From Mycolicibacterium iranicum (lineage in GTDB: Bacteria > Actinomycetota > Actinomycetes > Mycobacteriales > Mycobacteriaceae): DNA of 64,000 nucleotides. Positions 19,221-27,961 of this stretch are shown here, one piece after another (position 1 is the first letter of the stretch; each line of letters begins with the position of its first letter). A program made the position numbers and the translations under genes. The notes beneath the pieces are model-generated. The model had not been told where the DNA came from and did no database searches. It worked only from the letters and a program-made list of their open reading frames with translations. The stretch lies in NCBI RefSeq assembly GCF_014190915.1, contig NZ_JACHVU010000003.1, forward strand, positions 124,001 to 188,000, written 5' to 3'.

Positions 19221-20372
19221 GTGGCATCTGCTGCGGATCTGATGCACGCGGCCTCCGCCGAGACCGGTCTGAACGACTTCGGCGACAACGCTTTCCGCGA
19301 GGGCCTGGATCTCCTCCTCGGTGCCCTGGAGCGCGAAGCCCGGCTGAACGCCCGCGGTGAGGCGTTCGTGTATCCGCGCATCGTGGGCCACCTCCGGCAA
19401 CGGCTGCAGGTGGAGCACTGGTATCGCAAACATCCCGAGATCGGTGACGAACCCCTGGACGCCCCGCTGTTCGGTCTCGGGCTGCCCCGCACCGGATCGA
19501 CCGCACTGTCATTTCTGCTCGCTCAGGATCCCGGCGTCCGGTACCTGCACAGCTGGGAGGCCGCGCAACCGTGTCCTCCGCCGTCGACGGTCACCGGGCA
19601 CGACCCACGGATCCCCGACGGCGCGGGCGCCGTGGTCGCCGGCAGCCGCCGCCATGTGCCGACCGATCCCGACGGCCCGGCGGAATGCCTCGACCTGATG
19701 GCGCTGGACTTCAAATCCCAAATCTTCCAGGCCTTCGCCCAGATCCCGACGTATTCGCAGTGGCTCGTCGACGGGGCCGACTTCACGTCGACCTACCGCT
19801 ACCAGCGGCGTGTGCTCACGCTGCTGCAGTGGGGCCGGCCGGTGCGCCCGTGGCGGTTGAAATCACCCGCCCACGTGCTGTCGCTGAGACACCTCGACGA
19901 GGTGTTCCCGGACGCGCGGTTCGTGATGACCCATCGCGATCCGACCGACGTGCTCGTGTCGGTGGCCGACGTGTACGCCGACATCGTGGCCGGTTTCAGT
20001 GACCACGTCGACCGGCGCTATCTGGGCGAGCTCAACGCCCATCAGTGGTCGACAGGGATGGACCGTGTGGTGGCGTTCCGCGATGGCGGAGCCGAATCCC
20101 GGTTCCACGACCTGGATTTCCGTGCCATGGCCCACGATCCGGTGACCGAGGTGCGGGCGCTGTACGCCTGGTTGGGTGTCGAGGTCTCGGAGCAGTTCGA
20201 GTCCGGTATGCGGCGTTGGTGGGACCACAACGCCCGGACGCGGGAGAGCGCGCCGAAGGCCATGCCGGAGGCTTTCGGACTGGAGCCCGATCGGATCAGG
20301 CCCCTGTTCGCCGATTACGTCGAGCACGCGCGGCGCTGGACCGGACAGCGCAGCGCCGTGGCGGAAGGATGA
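19221..20372 (+). CDS. Sulfotransferase family protein
   Basis: 383-residue PAPS-dependent sulfotransferase of the type abundant in mycobacteria. The 5'-phosphosulfate-binding loop is GLGLPRTGST and the 3'-phosphate segment is THRDPTDVLVSVAD. The acceptor is unknown; related proteins sulfate lipids or sterols. GTG 19221 is chosen because a GGAGG ribosome binding site lies eight bases upstream and the sequence from there (VASAADLMHAAS) matches the usual family start. In-frame starts at 19182/19188 are possible. Followed by a gene of unknown function. Confidence 0.85.
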   Translation: MASAADLMHAASAETGLNDFGDNAFREGLDLLLGALEREARLNARGEAFVYPRIVGHLRQRLQVEHWYRKHPEIGDEPLDAPLFGLGLPRTGSTALSFLLAQDPGVRYLHSWEAAQPCPPPSTVTGHDPRIPDGAGAVVAGSRRHVPTDPDGPAECLDLMALDFKSQIFQAFAQIPTYSQWLVDGADFTSTYRYQRRVLTLLQWGRPVRPWRLKSPAHVLSLRHLDEVFPDARFVMTHRDPTDVLVSVADVYADIVAGFSDHVDRRYLGELNAHQWSTGMDRVVAFRDGGAESRFHDLDFRAMAHDPVTEVRALYAWLGVEVSEQFESGMRRWWDHNARTRESAPKAMPEAFGLEPDRIRPLFADYVEHARRWTGQRSAVAEG

Positions 20373-20382
20373 CATCAGTTCG

Positions 20383-21444
20383 ATGGCAATCGATCTCACC
20401 GGCTCGATCGACCCGCAGCGGGAGCTGACGTTCGCCGGTCGGCCCGCGGACCCGCAGATGCGGGACTCGGTCAGTTTCTGGGTGTCCGACGACCGCGGCG
20501 AACTGGGGCTGCCCCGGGTCGGCATCGAGGCCCTCGCGGCCGACTGGGACCACCACGGCATCCAGGTCAACGTCGCCTTCCCGGACGGTCGGGTACTGCG
20601 CACTCGCGAGGACGCGCCCAAGCTCCCGGTGGCCGGCGCCGACGGACTGCCCAGGGTGCTCGGCGCCGGTCCGCTGGCCTTCACGTGTGTACGCGAATTC
20701 GCTTCGTGGACAATGTCGTTCAAGGGCCATCTGGTGCAGACCAGCTCGGCCGACCTGGTGGCCGGGCGCAAGGACGGACCTCTGGTCGAGGTCAGCTTCG
20801 ACGTCGAGGCCACGCCGGCCGCACCTCCCTGGGTGCAGGGCGCACTGCAGCCCGAGGCCGCGTCCTCGCTGCGGACCACCCTCACCGGCGACCTGATGGG
20901 TGGGCCCCGCTACGAGCAGTTGTTCCGGGCCACCGGGTCGCTCACCGTGGGACGGCAGGTCCACGCCTTCACCGGCTCGGGCCTGAGAATCAAGCGCCAG
21001 GGAGTGCGGAAGCTGGAGGGGTTCTGGGGTCACTGCTGGCAGTCGGCGCTGTTCCCCAGCGGCCGCGGGTTCGGATACATCGCCTACCCGCCGCGGCCCG
21101 ATGGCCGGCCGACCTTCAACGAGGGCTACGTCTTCACCGGCGACGGCGCGCTCATCCCGGCACGGGTCGTCGACGCTCCCTGGCTGCGCAGGCTGCAACC
21201 GCTCGGCGAGGACGTGTCGGAGGTGCTGGACACCGCCGCCGGTCCGGTGCGGATCGCCGGCGAGACCGTCGTGTCCACCCACGACATCACGGACCCGAGC
21301 ACCGTCGCCCCCGGGCAGCTGGCCGCGATGGCGGATTGGACATTCCCGGCGCTGCAGCAGGCCGGTGTCCGTTACTCCTGGGACGGCGAGACCACGTACG
21401 GGATGCTGGAACGGTCGATCCCGACAGACCAGCTCAAGACGTAG
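20383..21444 (+). CDS. Hypothetical protein, downstream of sulfotransferase
   Basis: 353-residue soluble protein that I do not recognise with confidence. There is no signal peptide or membrane segment. The composition is beta-rich, with many Trp, Gly and aromatic residues and a segment LEGFWGHCWQSALFPSG, reminiscent of lipocalin-like or AttH-like proteins seen next to lipid-modifying enzymes in mycobacteria. ATG 20383 lies 10 bases after the sulfotransferase stop, so they are probably one operon and may act on the same substrate. Confidence 0.7.
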   Translation: MAIDLTGSIDPQRELTFAGRPADPQMRDSVSFWVSDDRGELGLPRVGIEALAADWDHHGIQVNVAFPDGRVLRTREDAPKLPVAGADGLPRVLGAGPLAFTCVREFASWTMSFKGHLVQTSSADLVAGRKDGPLVEVSFDVEATPAAPPWVQGALQPEAASSLRTTLTGDLMGGPRYEQLFRATGSLTVGRQVHAFTGSGLRIKRQGVRKLEGFWGHCWQSALFPSGRGFGYIAYPPRPDGRPTFNEGYVFTGDGALIPARVVDAPWLRRLQPLGEDVSEVLDTAAGPVRIAGETVVSTHDITDPSTVAPGQLAAMADWTFPALQQAGVRYSWDGETTYGMLERSIPTDQLKT

Positions 21445-21468
21445 GTCGCCCCTCGGTGGGCCGCCGGG

Positions 21469-22053
21469 TCAGTAGATGTACGACGGGCTGAGCTCGTGGG
21501 CGCGCTGGAGATTGGTCTGTAGGCAGTCGGGATCCGGGTTCGAGTAGATCGGGGAGTAGAACAACGACTGCTGGATCACCCCGTAGCTGGTCTTGAACGT
21601 GATCATGCAGGTGATCCACCAGCGGTTGTTCCAGTCGGTGGGCTTCATGATCCAGTACTGGGCGGCGCGGTGGCCGTTGATGTCGAGCTCGACGGCGTCG
21701 GGCGGCAGCGTCTGCTCGAAGGTGCGCCACACGAACGCCTCGACAGCCATCTGGTAGTTGCCGGCGTCGTACTTGCAGCGCAGGCTGTCCTCGGCGGTCG
21801 GCGGCGTGTAGGCCAGGCCGATGCGCTGGACGACGTCGAGCGGGATGTCCCGGCACGGGTCGAAGGGGTCGGGGTCGGTGAGGTCGATCACCGGGTACTT
21901 GATCGTCGTCGTGGCGTTCGGCAACGGTGCGAAGGTCGACCGCAGGTCGACGGCCCCGGGGGCGGCGATCACGGCGGGTTTCGCCTGCCAGACCACGACC
22001 ACCGCTGCGACCAGCGCACACAGCGCCGAGAACAGTCGCAGCTTGGCGACCAT
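21469..22053 (-). CDS. Secreted DUF3558-like protein
   Basis: 194-residue exported protein. A signal peptide is visible (MVAKLRLFSALCALVAAVVV followed by a small-residue cleavage region near AAPGA). The mature part has FDPCRDIP, resembling the Cys-containing N-terminal motif of mycobacterial DUF3558 proteins, and further cysteines (RCKYD, ITCMITF, PDCLQ) that could form disulfides. No lipobox. Function unknown. Its promoter region holds a KstR-like palindrome at 22133-22146. Confidence 0.72.
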   Translation of the reverse strand: MVAKLRLFSALCALVAAVVVVWQAKPAVIAAPGAVDLRSTFAPLPNATTTIKYPVIDLTDPDPFDPCRDIPLDVVQRIGLAYTPPTAEDSLRCKYDAGNYQMAVEAFVWRTFEQTLPPDAVELDINGHRAAQYWIMKPTDWNNRWWITCMITFKTSYGVIQQSLFYSPIYSNPDPDCLQTNLQRAHELSPSYIY

Positions 22054-22132
22054 CGAAACCCCCTGGGTCCTGTTGGCGAACGTCCTTGTCCGGGGAGTGT
22101 AACGGGCGGCATGCCGGGGCCGGGCGAGAACT

Positions 22133-22146
22133 TAGAACCTGTTCTA
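22133..22146. promoter_or_regulatory. KstR-like operator
   Basis: TAGAACCTGTTCTA is a perfect dyad apart from the two central bases and fits the KstR consensus TNNAACNNGTTNNA known for the mycobacterial cholesterol-catabolism repressor. It lies 80 bases upstream of the secreted protein start (minus) and 48 bases upstream of pptH (plus). Which gene it serves is unclear. Confidence 0.55.
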
Positions 22147-22179
22147 GTTGCCGCCAGGTGACGATGCCGTGTCCACCAG

Positions 22180-22185
22180 TAGGCT
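22180..22185 (+). promoter_or_regulatory. -10 box for pptH
   Basis: TAGGCT fits TANNNT and ends eight bases before GTG 22194. This suggests a leaderless or near-leaderless transcript for the pptH-pptT-truB operon. Confidence 0.5.
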
Positions 22186-22193
22186 GACGGGCT

Positions 22194-23141
22194 GTGACCA
22201 TCGAGGAACGGCGCCCGACCTTGTGGGCGGTCAGTGACCTCCATACCGGGCACACCGGCAACAAGCCGGTCACGGAGTCGCTGCACCCGGCATCGCCGGA
22301 CGACTGGCTGATCGTCGCCGGGGACGTCGCCGAACGCACCGACGAGATCCGGTGGGCGCTGGACCTGCTGCGCAAACGCTTCGCCAAGGTGATCTGGATA
22401 CCGGGCAACCACGAGTTGTGGACGACGCAGCGCGACCCCATGCAGATCTTCGGCAAGGCCCGCTACGACTATCTCGTCACCATGTGCGACGAGATGGGCA
22501 TCATCACGCCCGAGCACCCCTACCCGGTCTGGACCGAAGAGGGTGGTCCGGCGACCATCGTGCCGATGTTCCTGCTCTACGACTACTCGTTCCTGCCCCA
22601 GGGGGCCGGCACGAAAGCCGAGGGCTTGGCGATCGCGCGGGAGAAGAACATCGTCGGCACCGACGAGTACCTGCTCTCGGCCGAGCCGTATTCGACCCGT
22701 GACGCGTGGTGCCGCGACAGGGTGAACTACACCCGCAAGCGCCTCGAGGACCTCGACTGGATGATGCCGACGGTCCAGGTCAACCACTTCCCGATGGTGC
22801 GGGAACCCTGCGAGGCGATGTTCTACCCCGAGTTCTCGCTGTGGTGCGGCACCACTGCCACCGCCGACTGGCACACGCGCTACAACGCGATCTGTTCGGT
22901 GTACGGGCACCTGCACATCCCGCGCACCACCTGGTACGACGGCGTGCGCTTCGAAGAGGTGTCGGTGGGTTACCCGAGGGAGTGGCGCCGGCGCAGGCCC
23001 TACCGCTGGCTGCGGCAGATCCTGCCGGATCCGAAATACGCGCCCGGCTATCTCAACGAGTTCGGCGGCCATTTCCAGATCACCCAGGAGATGCGCGAGA
23101 ATGCCGAGAAGATGCAACAGCGGATCAAGGACCGGGCGTGA
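22194..23141 (+). CDS. pptH: 4'-phosphopantetheinyl hydrolase-type metallophosphoesterase
   Basis: 315-residue calcineurin-like metallophosphoesterase. The metal-binding motifs appear in order: VSDLHTGH (about residue 14), GDVAE, PGNHELW (about 69), VNHFPM and YGHLHIP. The M. tuberculosis orthologue (Rv2795c) removes phosphopantetheine from acyl carrier proteins, opposing PptT. Here, as there, the gene is joined to pptT: the stop overlaps the pptT GTG. Opposing enzymes in one operon would set the holo-ACP level for mycolate and polyketide synthesis. Start GTG 22194 is supported by the -10 box just before it. Confidence 0.9.
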   Translation: MTIEERRPTLWAVSDLHTGHTGNKPVTESLHPASPDDWLIVAGDVAERTDEIRWALDLLRKRFAKVIWIPGNHELWTTQRDPMQIFGKARYDYLVTMCDEMGIITPEHPYPVWTEEGGPATIVPMFLLYDYSFLPQGAGTKAEGLAIAREKNIVGTDEYLLSAEPYSTRDAWCRDRVNYTRKRLEDLDWMMPTVQVNHFPMVREPCEAMFYPEFSLWCGTTATADWHTRYNAICSVYGHLHIPRTTWYDGVRFEEVSVGYPREWRRRRPYRWLRQILPDPKYAPGYLNEFGGHFQITQEMRENAEKMQQRIKDRA

Positions 23142-23815
23142 TCGCTGCGACGCTGCTGGCCGGCGTGCTGCCCGGCGAGACCGATGCCCTGGCGGCGGCC
23201 GAGTTGTACACCGACCCACGGGAACTCGCACCCCTGCCCGAAGAGGAGCCGCTGATCGCGAGGTCGGTGGCCAAGCGGCGCAACGAGTTCATCACCGTCC
23301 GCTACTGCGCCCGGCAGGCGCTCGTCGACCTCGGCCGTGAGCCGGTCCCGATCCTCAAGGGCGACAAGGGCGAACCGTGCTGGCCCGACGGTGTCGTCGG
23401 CAGCCTCACCCACTGCGAGGGCTTCCGTGGTGCGGCCGTCGGCCTGCGTACCGAGATCCGCTCGCTCGGGATCGACGCCGAACCCCACGATGTCCTGCCC
23501 CACGGAGTGCTCGACGCGATCAGCCTGCCCGTGGAGCGCCACGAGCTGGGGGCCATGCCCGACGGCGTGCACTGGGATCGGGTCCTGTTCTGCGCCAAGG
23601 AGGCCACGTACAAAGCGTGGTTCCCCCTCACGCACCGGTGGCTGGGATTCGAGGACGCCCACATCAGATTCGACGTCGACGGTTCGGGGCAGGCCGGAAC
23701 CTTCACCTCCGAGATCCTGATCGACCCGGCCGCCGAATCGGGCCCGCCGTTGACCTCGCTGACCGGCCGGTGGTCGGTTCGCGACGGCATCGCGCTGACC
23801 GCAATAGTGCTGTGA
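23138..23815 (+). CDS. pptT: 4'-phosphopantetheinyl transferase PptT
   Basis: 225-residue Sfp/EntD-type enzyme that transfers phosphopantetheine from CoA to acyl-carrier domains of fatty-acid, polyketide and peptide synthases; essential in M. tuberculosis. Active-site motifs are GIDAEPHD (magnesium and CoA binding, about residue 112) and [16 protein letters not shown] (about 147). The length is very close to the 227-residue tuberculosis protein. GTG start overlaps the pptH stop and its own stop overlaps the truB GTG, so the three genes are tightly coupled. Confidence 0.95.
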   Translation: MIAATLLAGVLPGETDALAAAELYTDPRELAPLPEEEPLIARSVAKRRNEFITVRYCARQALVDLGREPVPILKGDKGEPCWPDGVVGSLTHCEGFRGAAVGLRTEIRSLGIDAEPHDVLPHGVLDAISLPVERHELGAMPDGVHWDRVLFCAKEATYKAWFPLTHRWLGFEDAHIRFDVDGSGQAGTFTSEILIDPAAESGPPLTSLTGRWSVRDGIALTAIVL

Positions 23816-24693
23816 CCGCACCGGGTTTGGTCGTCGTCGACAAACCGGGCGGGATGACCAGCCACGACGTGGTGGGCCGGTGCCGCCGACTGTTCGGCAC
23901 CCGCAAGGTCGGGCACGCAGGCACGCTGGACCCGATGGCCACCGGGGTGCTGGTCGTGGGCATCGAGCGCGCCACCAAGATCCTGGGGCTGCTCACCGCC
24001 ACCGACAAGTCCTATGCCGCGACGATCCGGCTGGGCCAGACGACGTCCACCGAGGACGCCGAAGGTGAACTGCTGCACTCGGTGTCGGCCGCACACCTCA
24101 CCGGGGCGCAGATCGACGCCGCGATCGCACCGCTGCGCGGGCCGATCGAGCAGGTGCCCTCGGCGGTCAGCGCGATCAAAGTCGACGGCAAGCGTGCCTA
24201 CCAGAGGGCGCGCGAGGGTGAGACGGTGGAGCTGGCCGCCCGCCCCGTGCGGATCGAACGTTTCGACGTCCTCGCCGTGCGCCACGAGGGCGACGTCGTC
24301 GATGTCGACGTGGTCGTGGACTGTTCGAGCGGAACCTACATCCGCGCACTGGCGCGCGACGTCGGCGCCGCCCTGGGCGTCGGCGGGCACCTGATCGCGC
24401 TGCGCCGCACCCGCGTCGGCGGTTTCGGCCTGGACCAGGCGCGCACCCTCGATGAGCTCGCCGAGCACGCGAACCTGAGCTACTCACTCGATGAGGCGTG
24501 CCTGCAAGCATTTCCGCGACGCGAGCTCACCGACGTCGAGGTGGTCGACGTCAGCCACGGCCGGCCGCTGACCCCCGCCGGCATCGACGGCGTCTACGCG
24601 GCGACCGCACCGGACGGCCGGGTGATGGCACTGCTGCAGGACGCGGGCGCGAGGACGGCGTCGGTGGTCGTGGTCCGGCCCGCCACGCTGTAG
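23812..24693 (+). CDS. truB: tRNA pseudouridine-55 synthase
   Basis: Makes pseudouridine 55 in the T-loop of tRNAs. The 293-residue protein starts with [16 protein letters not shown]; the catalytic Asp is in [14 protein letters not shown] (about residue 42). The C-terminal segment resembles the actinobacterial TruB C-terminal domain. GTG 23812 overlaps the pptT stop (GTGA). The third gene in the pptH-pptT-truB operon, matching the M. tuberculosis order. Confidence 0.95.
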   Translation: MTAPGLVVVDKPGGMTSHDVVGRCRRLFGTRKVGHAGTLDPMATGVLVVGIERATKILGLLTATDKSYAATIRLGQTTSTEDAEGELLHSVSAAHLTGAQIDAAIAPLRGPIEQVPSAVSAIKVDGKRAYQRAREGETVELAARPVRIERFDVLAVRHEGDVVDVDVVVDCSSGTYIRALARDVGAALGVGGHLIALRRTRVGGFGLDQARTLDELAEHANLSYSLDEACLQAFPRRELTDVEVVDVSHGRPLTPAGIDGVYAATAPDGRVMALLQDAGARTASVVVVRPATL

Positions 24694-24703
24694 AACTGCC
24701 GGG

Positions 24704-24910
24704 GTGAAGGACGACATCCTGTACTCGCCCGAGACCGCCGCGCTGCTGCTAGCCATGACGGCCCTGCAGCGCACCGCCGGGGTCGGGGCCCGGGAGGCTC
24801 TTGACCGCTCGTACGACGCGTGGGCCGAGCACGGCGGCGGAGCGTGGCAGTTCTCGGAGTTGGCGGCCCTGGTCGACCGCCTGGCCGCGGGCCGAGGAGA
24901 TCAGGCGTAG
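24704..24910 (+). CDS. Small hypothetical protein
   Basis: 68-residue acidic, helical-looking protein starting with GTG 24704, ten bases after truB. The sequence VKDDILYSPETAALLLAMT has a short amphipathic or hydrophobic run but no clear membrane segment. Family not recognised. The 3' end overlaps the convergent SRPBCC gene by ten bases. Codon pattern (GC-rich third positions) suggests a real gene. Confidence 0.55.
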   Translation: MKDDILYSPETAALLLAMTALQRTAGVGAREALDRSYDAWAEHGGGAWQFSELAALVDRLAAGRGDQA

Positions 24911-25332
24911 AGCTGTTCGAACTGCTTGATCGACTTGTCGATGTCGCCTTTGACCGCGCGGACGGCCGCGGAACCGATCGGGCCGAACAGCGGTGCACCA
25001 CCGAGGTCCATCCGCACGGTGAAGGTGCAGCCCTCACCGGTGGAGGCCACCTTCATGGTCAGCTTGTAGCGGGTGCCGCCCACGCCTTCTCCGCTGACCG
25101 CCAGCGCCGACGGCGGGTCGAACTGCTGCACCGTCCACGTCACGCGATTGCGCATGCCCTTAGCGCCGGCGACCCCGACGATCCTGGTGCCCACCCCGAT
25201 CTCGTCGGGCAACTCCGAGCGCCATCCCTGGTGCATGCTCAGCCAGTCGCCGAGGGTCGACAGGTCCGACGCGTGCTGCCACGCCTTGTCGGCCGGCATC
25301 GGCAACGAGCGGGACAGTTCCAACTTGGCCAT
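24901..25332 (-). CDS. SRPBCC/polyketide cyclase-type protein
   Basis: 143-residue single-domain START/SRPBCC protein, opening with AKLELSRSLPMPADKAWQHASDL. The fold makes a hydrophobic pocket and is used for lipid binding or cyclisation; ligand unknown. It is eight bases downstream of the mntR stop on the same strand, so it is probably co-transcribed with that regulator. Confidence 0.82.
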   Translation of the reverse strand: MAKLELSRSLPMPADKAWQHASDLSTLGDWLSMHQGWRSELPDEIGVGTRIVGVAGAKGMRNRVTWTVQQFDPPSALAVSGEGVGGTRYKLTMKVASTGEGCTFTVRMDLGGAPLFGPIGSAAVRAVKGDIDKSIKQFEQLYA

Positions 25333-25340
25333 GAATGCTC

Positions 25341-26057
25341 CTATGCGACGACCCAGATTGCCTGTGCGGCAGGGCTTCCCAAATCGACAGTGGTTTCGTT
25401 GCCGGTGTCGGCGAGTTGGTCTCGGCTCTCGATCGCGACCGAGATCATGCCCGCGAAGTCACGCCGGGCGACGACGCGCAGTCGCGAATCGAGGCTGATG
25501 CCGACGGTGTCGAAGTAGCGGAGCATCTCCGGGTCGGCGTCGGAGATCCGCGCGACGGTGCCGGCCTCGCCGTCCTGGCAGGCCGAGAGCTGACGTGCCG
25601 GCGGCGTGGGGACCCTGCCGTCGGGGGCGGGGATCGGGTCACCGTGCGGATCCCGCGTCGGGAAGCCCAATTTGGCGTCGATGCGGTCGAGCATCCGGTC
25701 GGAGACGGCGTGTTCGAGGATCTCGGCCTCGTCGTGCACCTCGTCCCAGCCGTAGCCGAGTTCGTTGACCAGGAACGTCTCCATCAGGCGGTGCCGGCGC
25801 ACCATCGCCAGCGCCGCCCGCCTGCCCGCGTCGGTCAGGGTGACCGCGCCGTATTTCTCGTGGTCGACGAGGCCCTGATCGGCGAGCTTGCGGATCGATT
25901 CGGAGGCGGTGCTGGCCGAGACGCCGATGCGATCGGCGAGGAGTTTGGTGCTGACCTTCTCGTGCGACCACTCCTGCGCGGTCCAGATGACCTTGAGGTA
26001 GTCCTGGGCGACCGTCGACAAATCGGTGGGGTTGGCCGGGTTGCCGTCAGGACTCAC
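25341..26057 (-). CDS. mntR: DtxR/MntR family metal-dependent regulator
   Basis: 238-residue repressor of the DtxR superfamily (SirR/MntR, Rv2788 type). The N-terminal winged helix holds STKLLADRIGVSASTASESI; the dimerisation/metal domain contains RRHRLMETFLV and EAEILEHAVSD with the conserved His/Glu ligands; a C-terminal FeoA/SH3-like domain follows after a Pro-rich hinge near residue 140. In mycobacteria the homologue represses manganese importers when Mn is sufficient. GTG start at 26057. Divergent from ribF across 91 bases. Confidence 0.9.
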   Translation of the reverse strand: MSPDGNPANPTDLSTVAQDYLKVIWTAQEWSHEKVSTKLLADRIGVSASTASESIRKLADQGLVDHEKYGAVTLTDAGRRAALAMVRRHRLMETFLVNELGYGWDEVHDEAEILEHAVSDRMLDRIDAKLGFPTRDPHGDPIPAPDGRVPTPPARQLSACQDGEAGTVARISDADPEMLRYFDTVGISLDSRLRVVARRDFAGMISVAIESRDQLADTGNETTVDLGSPAAQAIWVVA

Positions 26058-26136
26058 AAGAAGGGAGTTTAGGCAATCATCACCTGATCCGTTGGTGCCG
26101 CTCGGCTGCTATTGGCCCAGAGTTGCGTACGGGTCG

Positions 26137-26142
26137 TAGGCT
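26137..26142 (+). promoter_or_regulatory. -10 box for leaderless ribF
   Basis: TAGGCT fits TANNNT and is separated from GTG 26149 by exactly six bases, the spacing expected when transcription starts at the initiation codon. Confidence 0.55.
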
Positions 26143-26148
26143 AGCGGC

Positions 26149-27132
26149 GTGCAGCGCTGGCGGGGGCAGGATGAAATCCCCACAGACTGGGGACGGTGCG
26201 TCGTCACCATCGGTGTGTTCGACGGTGTCCACCGCGGACACCAGGAGCTGATCAGTCGTGCCGTCAAGGCGGGCCGGTCGCGGGGCGTTCCGACGGTGTT
26301 GATGACCTTCGACCCCCATCCGATGGAGGTCGTGTTCCCGGGGAGCCACCCCGCGCAGCTCACCACCCTCACCCGGCGCGCCGAGCTCGTCGAGGAGATG
26401 GGCATCGACGTCTTCCTCGTGATGCCGTTCACGGCCGACTTCATGAAGCTCACCCCCGAGCGCTACATCCACGAGCTGCTCGTCGAGCGGCTGCACGTGG
26501 TCGAGGTCGTCGTCGGGGACAACTTCACCTTCGGCAAGAAGGCCGCGGGCAACGTGGACCTGCTGCGCAAGGCCGGCGAGCGGTTCGGTTTCGCCGTGGA
26601 CTCGCTGACGCTGGTCTCCGAAGTTGCGGAGGCCTCGCGCCAGGAGGCGGTCACGTTCTCCTCGACCTACATCCGGTCCTGTGTGGATGCGGGGGACATG
26701 GTCGCCGCCGCCGAGGCGCTCGGCCGCCCGCACCGGGTGGAGGGCGTGGTGGTCCGCGGTGACGGGCGGGGCAGGGGCCTGGGATTCCCGACCGCGAACG
26801 TGGCCCCGCCCATGTATGCGGCCATCCCGGCAGACGGCGTCTACGCCGCGTGGTTCACGGTGCTGGGGCACGGCCCGGTGGTCGGCAGCGTGACGCCGGG
26901 GGAGCGGTACCAGGCGGCGGTGTCGGTGGGCACCAACCCCACGTTCTCGGGTCGCACGCGCACGGTGGAGGCGTTCGTGCTCGACACCGACGCCGATCTC
27001 TACGGCCAGCACGTCGCCGTCGACTTCGTCGCCCGGCTGCGTGGACAGGAGCGATTCGACTCCGTGGGCGACCTCGTCACCGCGATGGGCGCCGACACCG
27101 ATCGGGCCCGCACCATCCTCTCGGCACGCTAG
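26149..27132 (+). CDS. ribF: Bifunctional riboflavin kinase / FMN adenylyltransferase
   Basis: Converts riboflavin to FMN and FMN to FAD in the cytoplasm. The N-terminal nucleotidyltransferase domain (about 1-190) has GVFDGVHRGHQ and SSTYIR; the C-terminal kinase domain (about 195-327) has GRGLGFPTANV and VSVGTNPTF. The 327-residue length is typical. The GTG start is fixed by the -10 box six bases upstream. Between mntR and rpsO as in M. tuberculosis. Confidence 0.95.
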   Translation: MQRWRGQDEIPTDWGRCVVTIGVFDGVHRGHQELISRAVKAGRSRGVPTVLMTFDPHPMEVVFPGSHPAQLTTLTRRAELVEEMGIDVFLVMPFTADFMKLTPERYIHELLVERLHVVEVVVGDNFTFGKKAAGNVDLLRKAGERFGFAVDSLTLVSEVAEASRQEAVTFSSTYIRSCVDAGDMVAAAEALGRPHRVEGVVVRGDGRGRGLGFPTANVAPPMYAAIPADGVYAAWFTVLGHGPVVGSVTPGERYQAAVSVGTNPTFSGRTRTVEAFVLDTDADLYGQHVAVDFVARLRGQERFDSVGDLVTAMGADTDRARTILSAR

Positions 27133-27289
27133 ACCTGCGGTTTCGTCGATTGGCCCCGTGCCCGAGCCCGCTGCTAGACTCCCTGCCGACCTGGCGCGTG
27201 CTGCAGTTCGCGGTGGCCGTGCCTTCGGGAAGTGACCCCAGTCGGGGATTCACCCCAATGTTCGCGGACCTATCTGATGGAGTTGTTTC

Positions 27290-27559
27290 GTGGCGCTCAC
27301 TGCCGAACAGAAGAAGGAAATCCTGGGCCAGTACGGCCTGCACGACACCGACACCGGTTCTCCGGAGGCGCAGGTCGCGCTGCTGACCAGGCGGATCTCG
27401 GATCTCACCGAACACCTCAAGCAGCACAAGCACGACCACCACTCCCGCCGCGGCCTGCTGCTGCTGGTCGGTCGTCGTCGCCGGCTGCTGAAGTACGTCG
27501 CCCAGGTCGACGTCCAGCGCTACCGCTCGCTGATCGAGCGCCTGGGGCTGCGTCGCTGA
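27290..27559 (+). CDS. rpsO: 30S ribosomal protein S15
   Basis: 89-residue S15, which binds the 16S rRNA central domain. The protein has the family features [19 protein letters not shown] and [20 protein letters not shown]. The GTG start has only weak purine-rich upstream sequence. The 157-base gap after ribF probably holds its promoter. Followed by a strong hairpin and then pnp, the usual rpsO-pnp order. Confidence 0.97.
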   Translation: MALTAEQKKEILGQYGLHDTDTGSPEAQVALLTRRISDLTEHLKQHKHDHHSRRGLLLLVGRRRRLLKYVAQVDVQRYRSLIERLGLRR

Positions 27560-27580
27560 TCCCGGCCTTCCTTTCGCACT

Positions 27581-27613
27581 TCCGCCCCGCTGCCCCTTCG
27601 GTAGCGGGGCGGA
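27581..27613 (+). terminator. Hairpin terminator after rpsO
   Basis: Perfect 11-base stem (TCCGCCCCGCT at 27581-27591 with AGCGGGGCGGA at 27603-27613) around an 11-base loop. No T-run follows, typical of mycobacterial I-shaped terminators. Confidence 0.7.
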
Positions 27614-27961
27614 TGTGTTCGGCGCGAACGAACGGGGCCGGGGATTAGGGGTTCCGCAGGTGCCGGGATGTAGCATAGGTGCGTTCGGTCGCCCGGAGCC
27701 GCTTCGGCGGCGACATTCCTCCGGCGGCACGAACACACTTGGGTGCGGTCCTCGCAGACCCGCGTGCACCGTTCCCGCGTGACACGACATGAACCGCCTG
27801 ATCGCGCGGTCTTCGGTAGTGGCTGCCGGAGGATCACTCCGGCCGCTTCGATCGACGGCCGTCGACGCATCACGGCGCGACTGCCCCGACGCCGGGGCGT
27901 CCGCATTCATCGCGTGAGCACGCGAAACCGTAGATGACCCAGAGAGGCCGTACGGACATCC
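27614..27961 (+). other. Long leader region of pnp
   Basis: 348 bases without a convincing gene. A TAGCAT box near 27670 (gtagcataggtg) could be a -10, giving a leader of about 280 bases. Two hairpins are visible: GCCGGAG/CTCCGGC (27825-27843, 5-base loop) and GCCCCG/CGGGGC (27883-27898, 4-base loop). PNPase in other bacteria regulates its own mRNA through leader structure; the same may apply here. Confidence 0.4.

Noticed and set aside
27743..27937. 64-codon open frame in the pnp leader
   Set aside because: Arg/His-rich, no ribosome binding site and no homology; leader structure is a better explanation.
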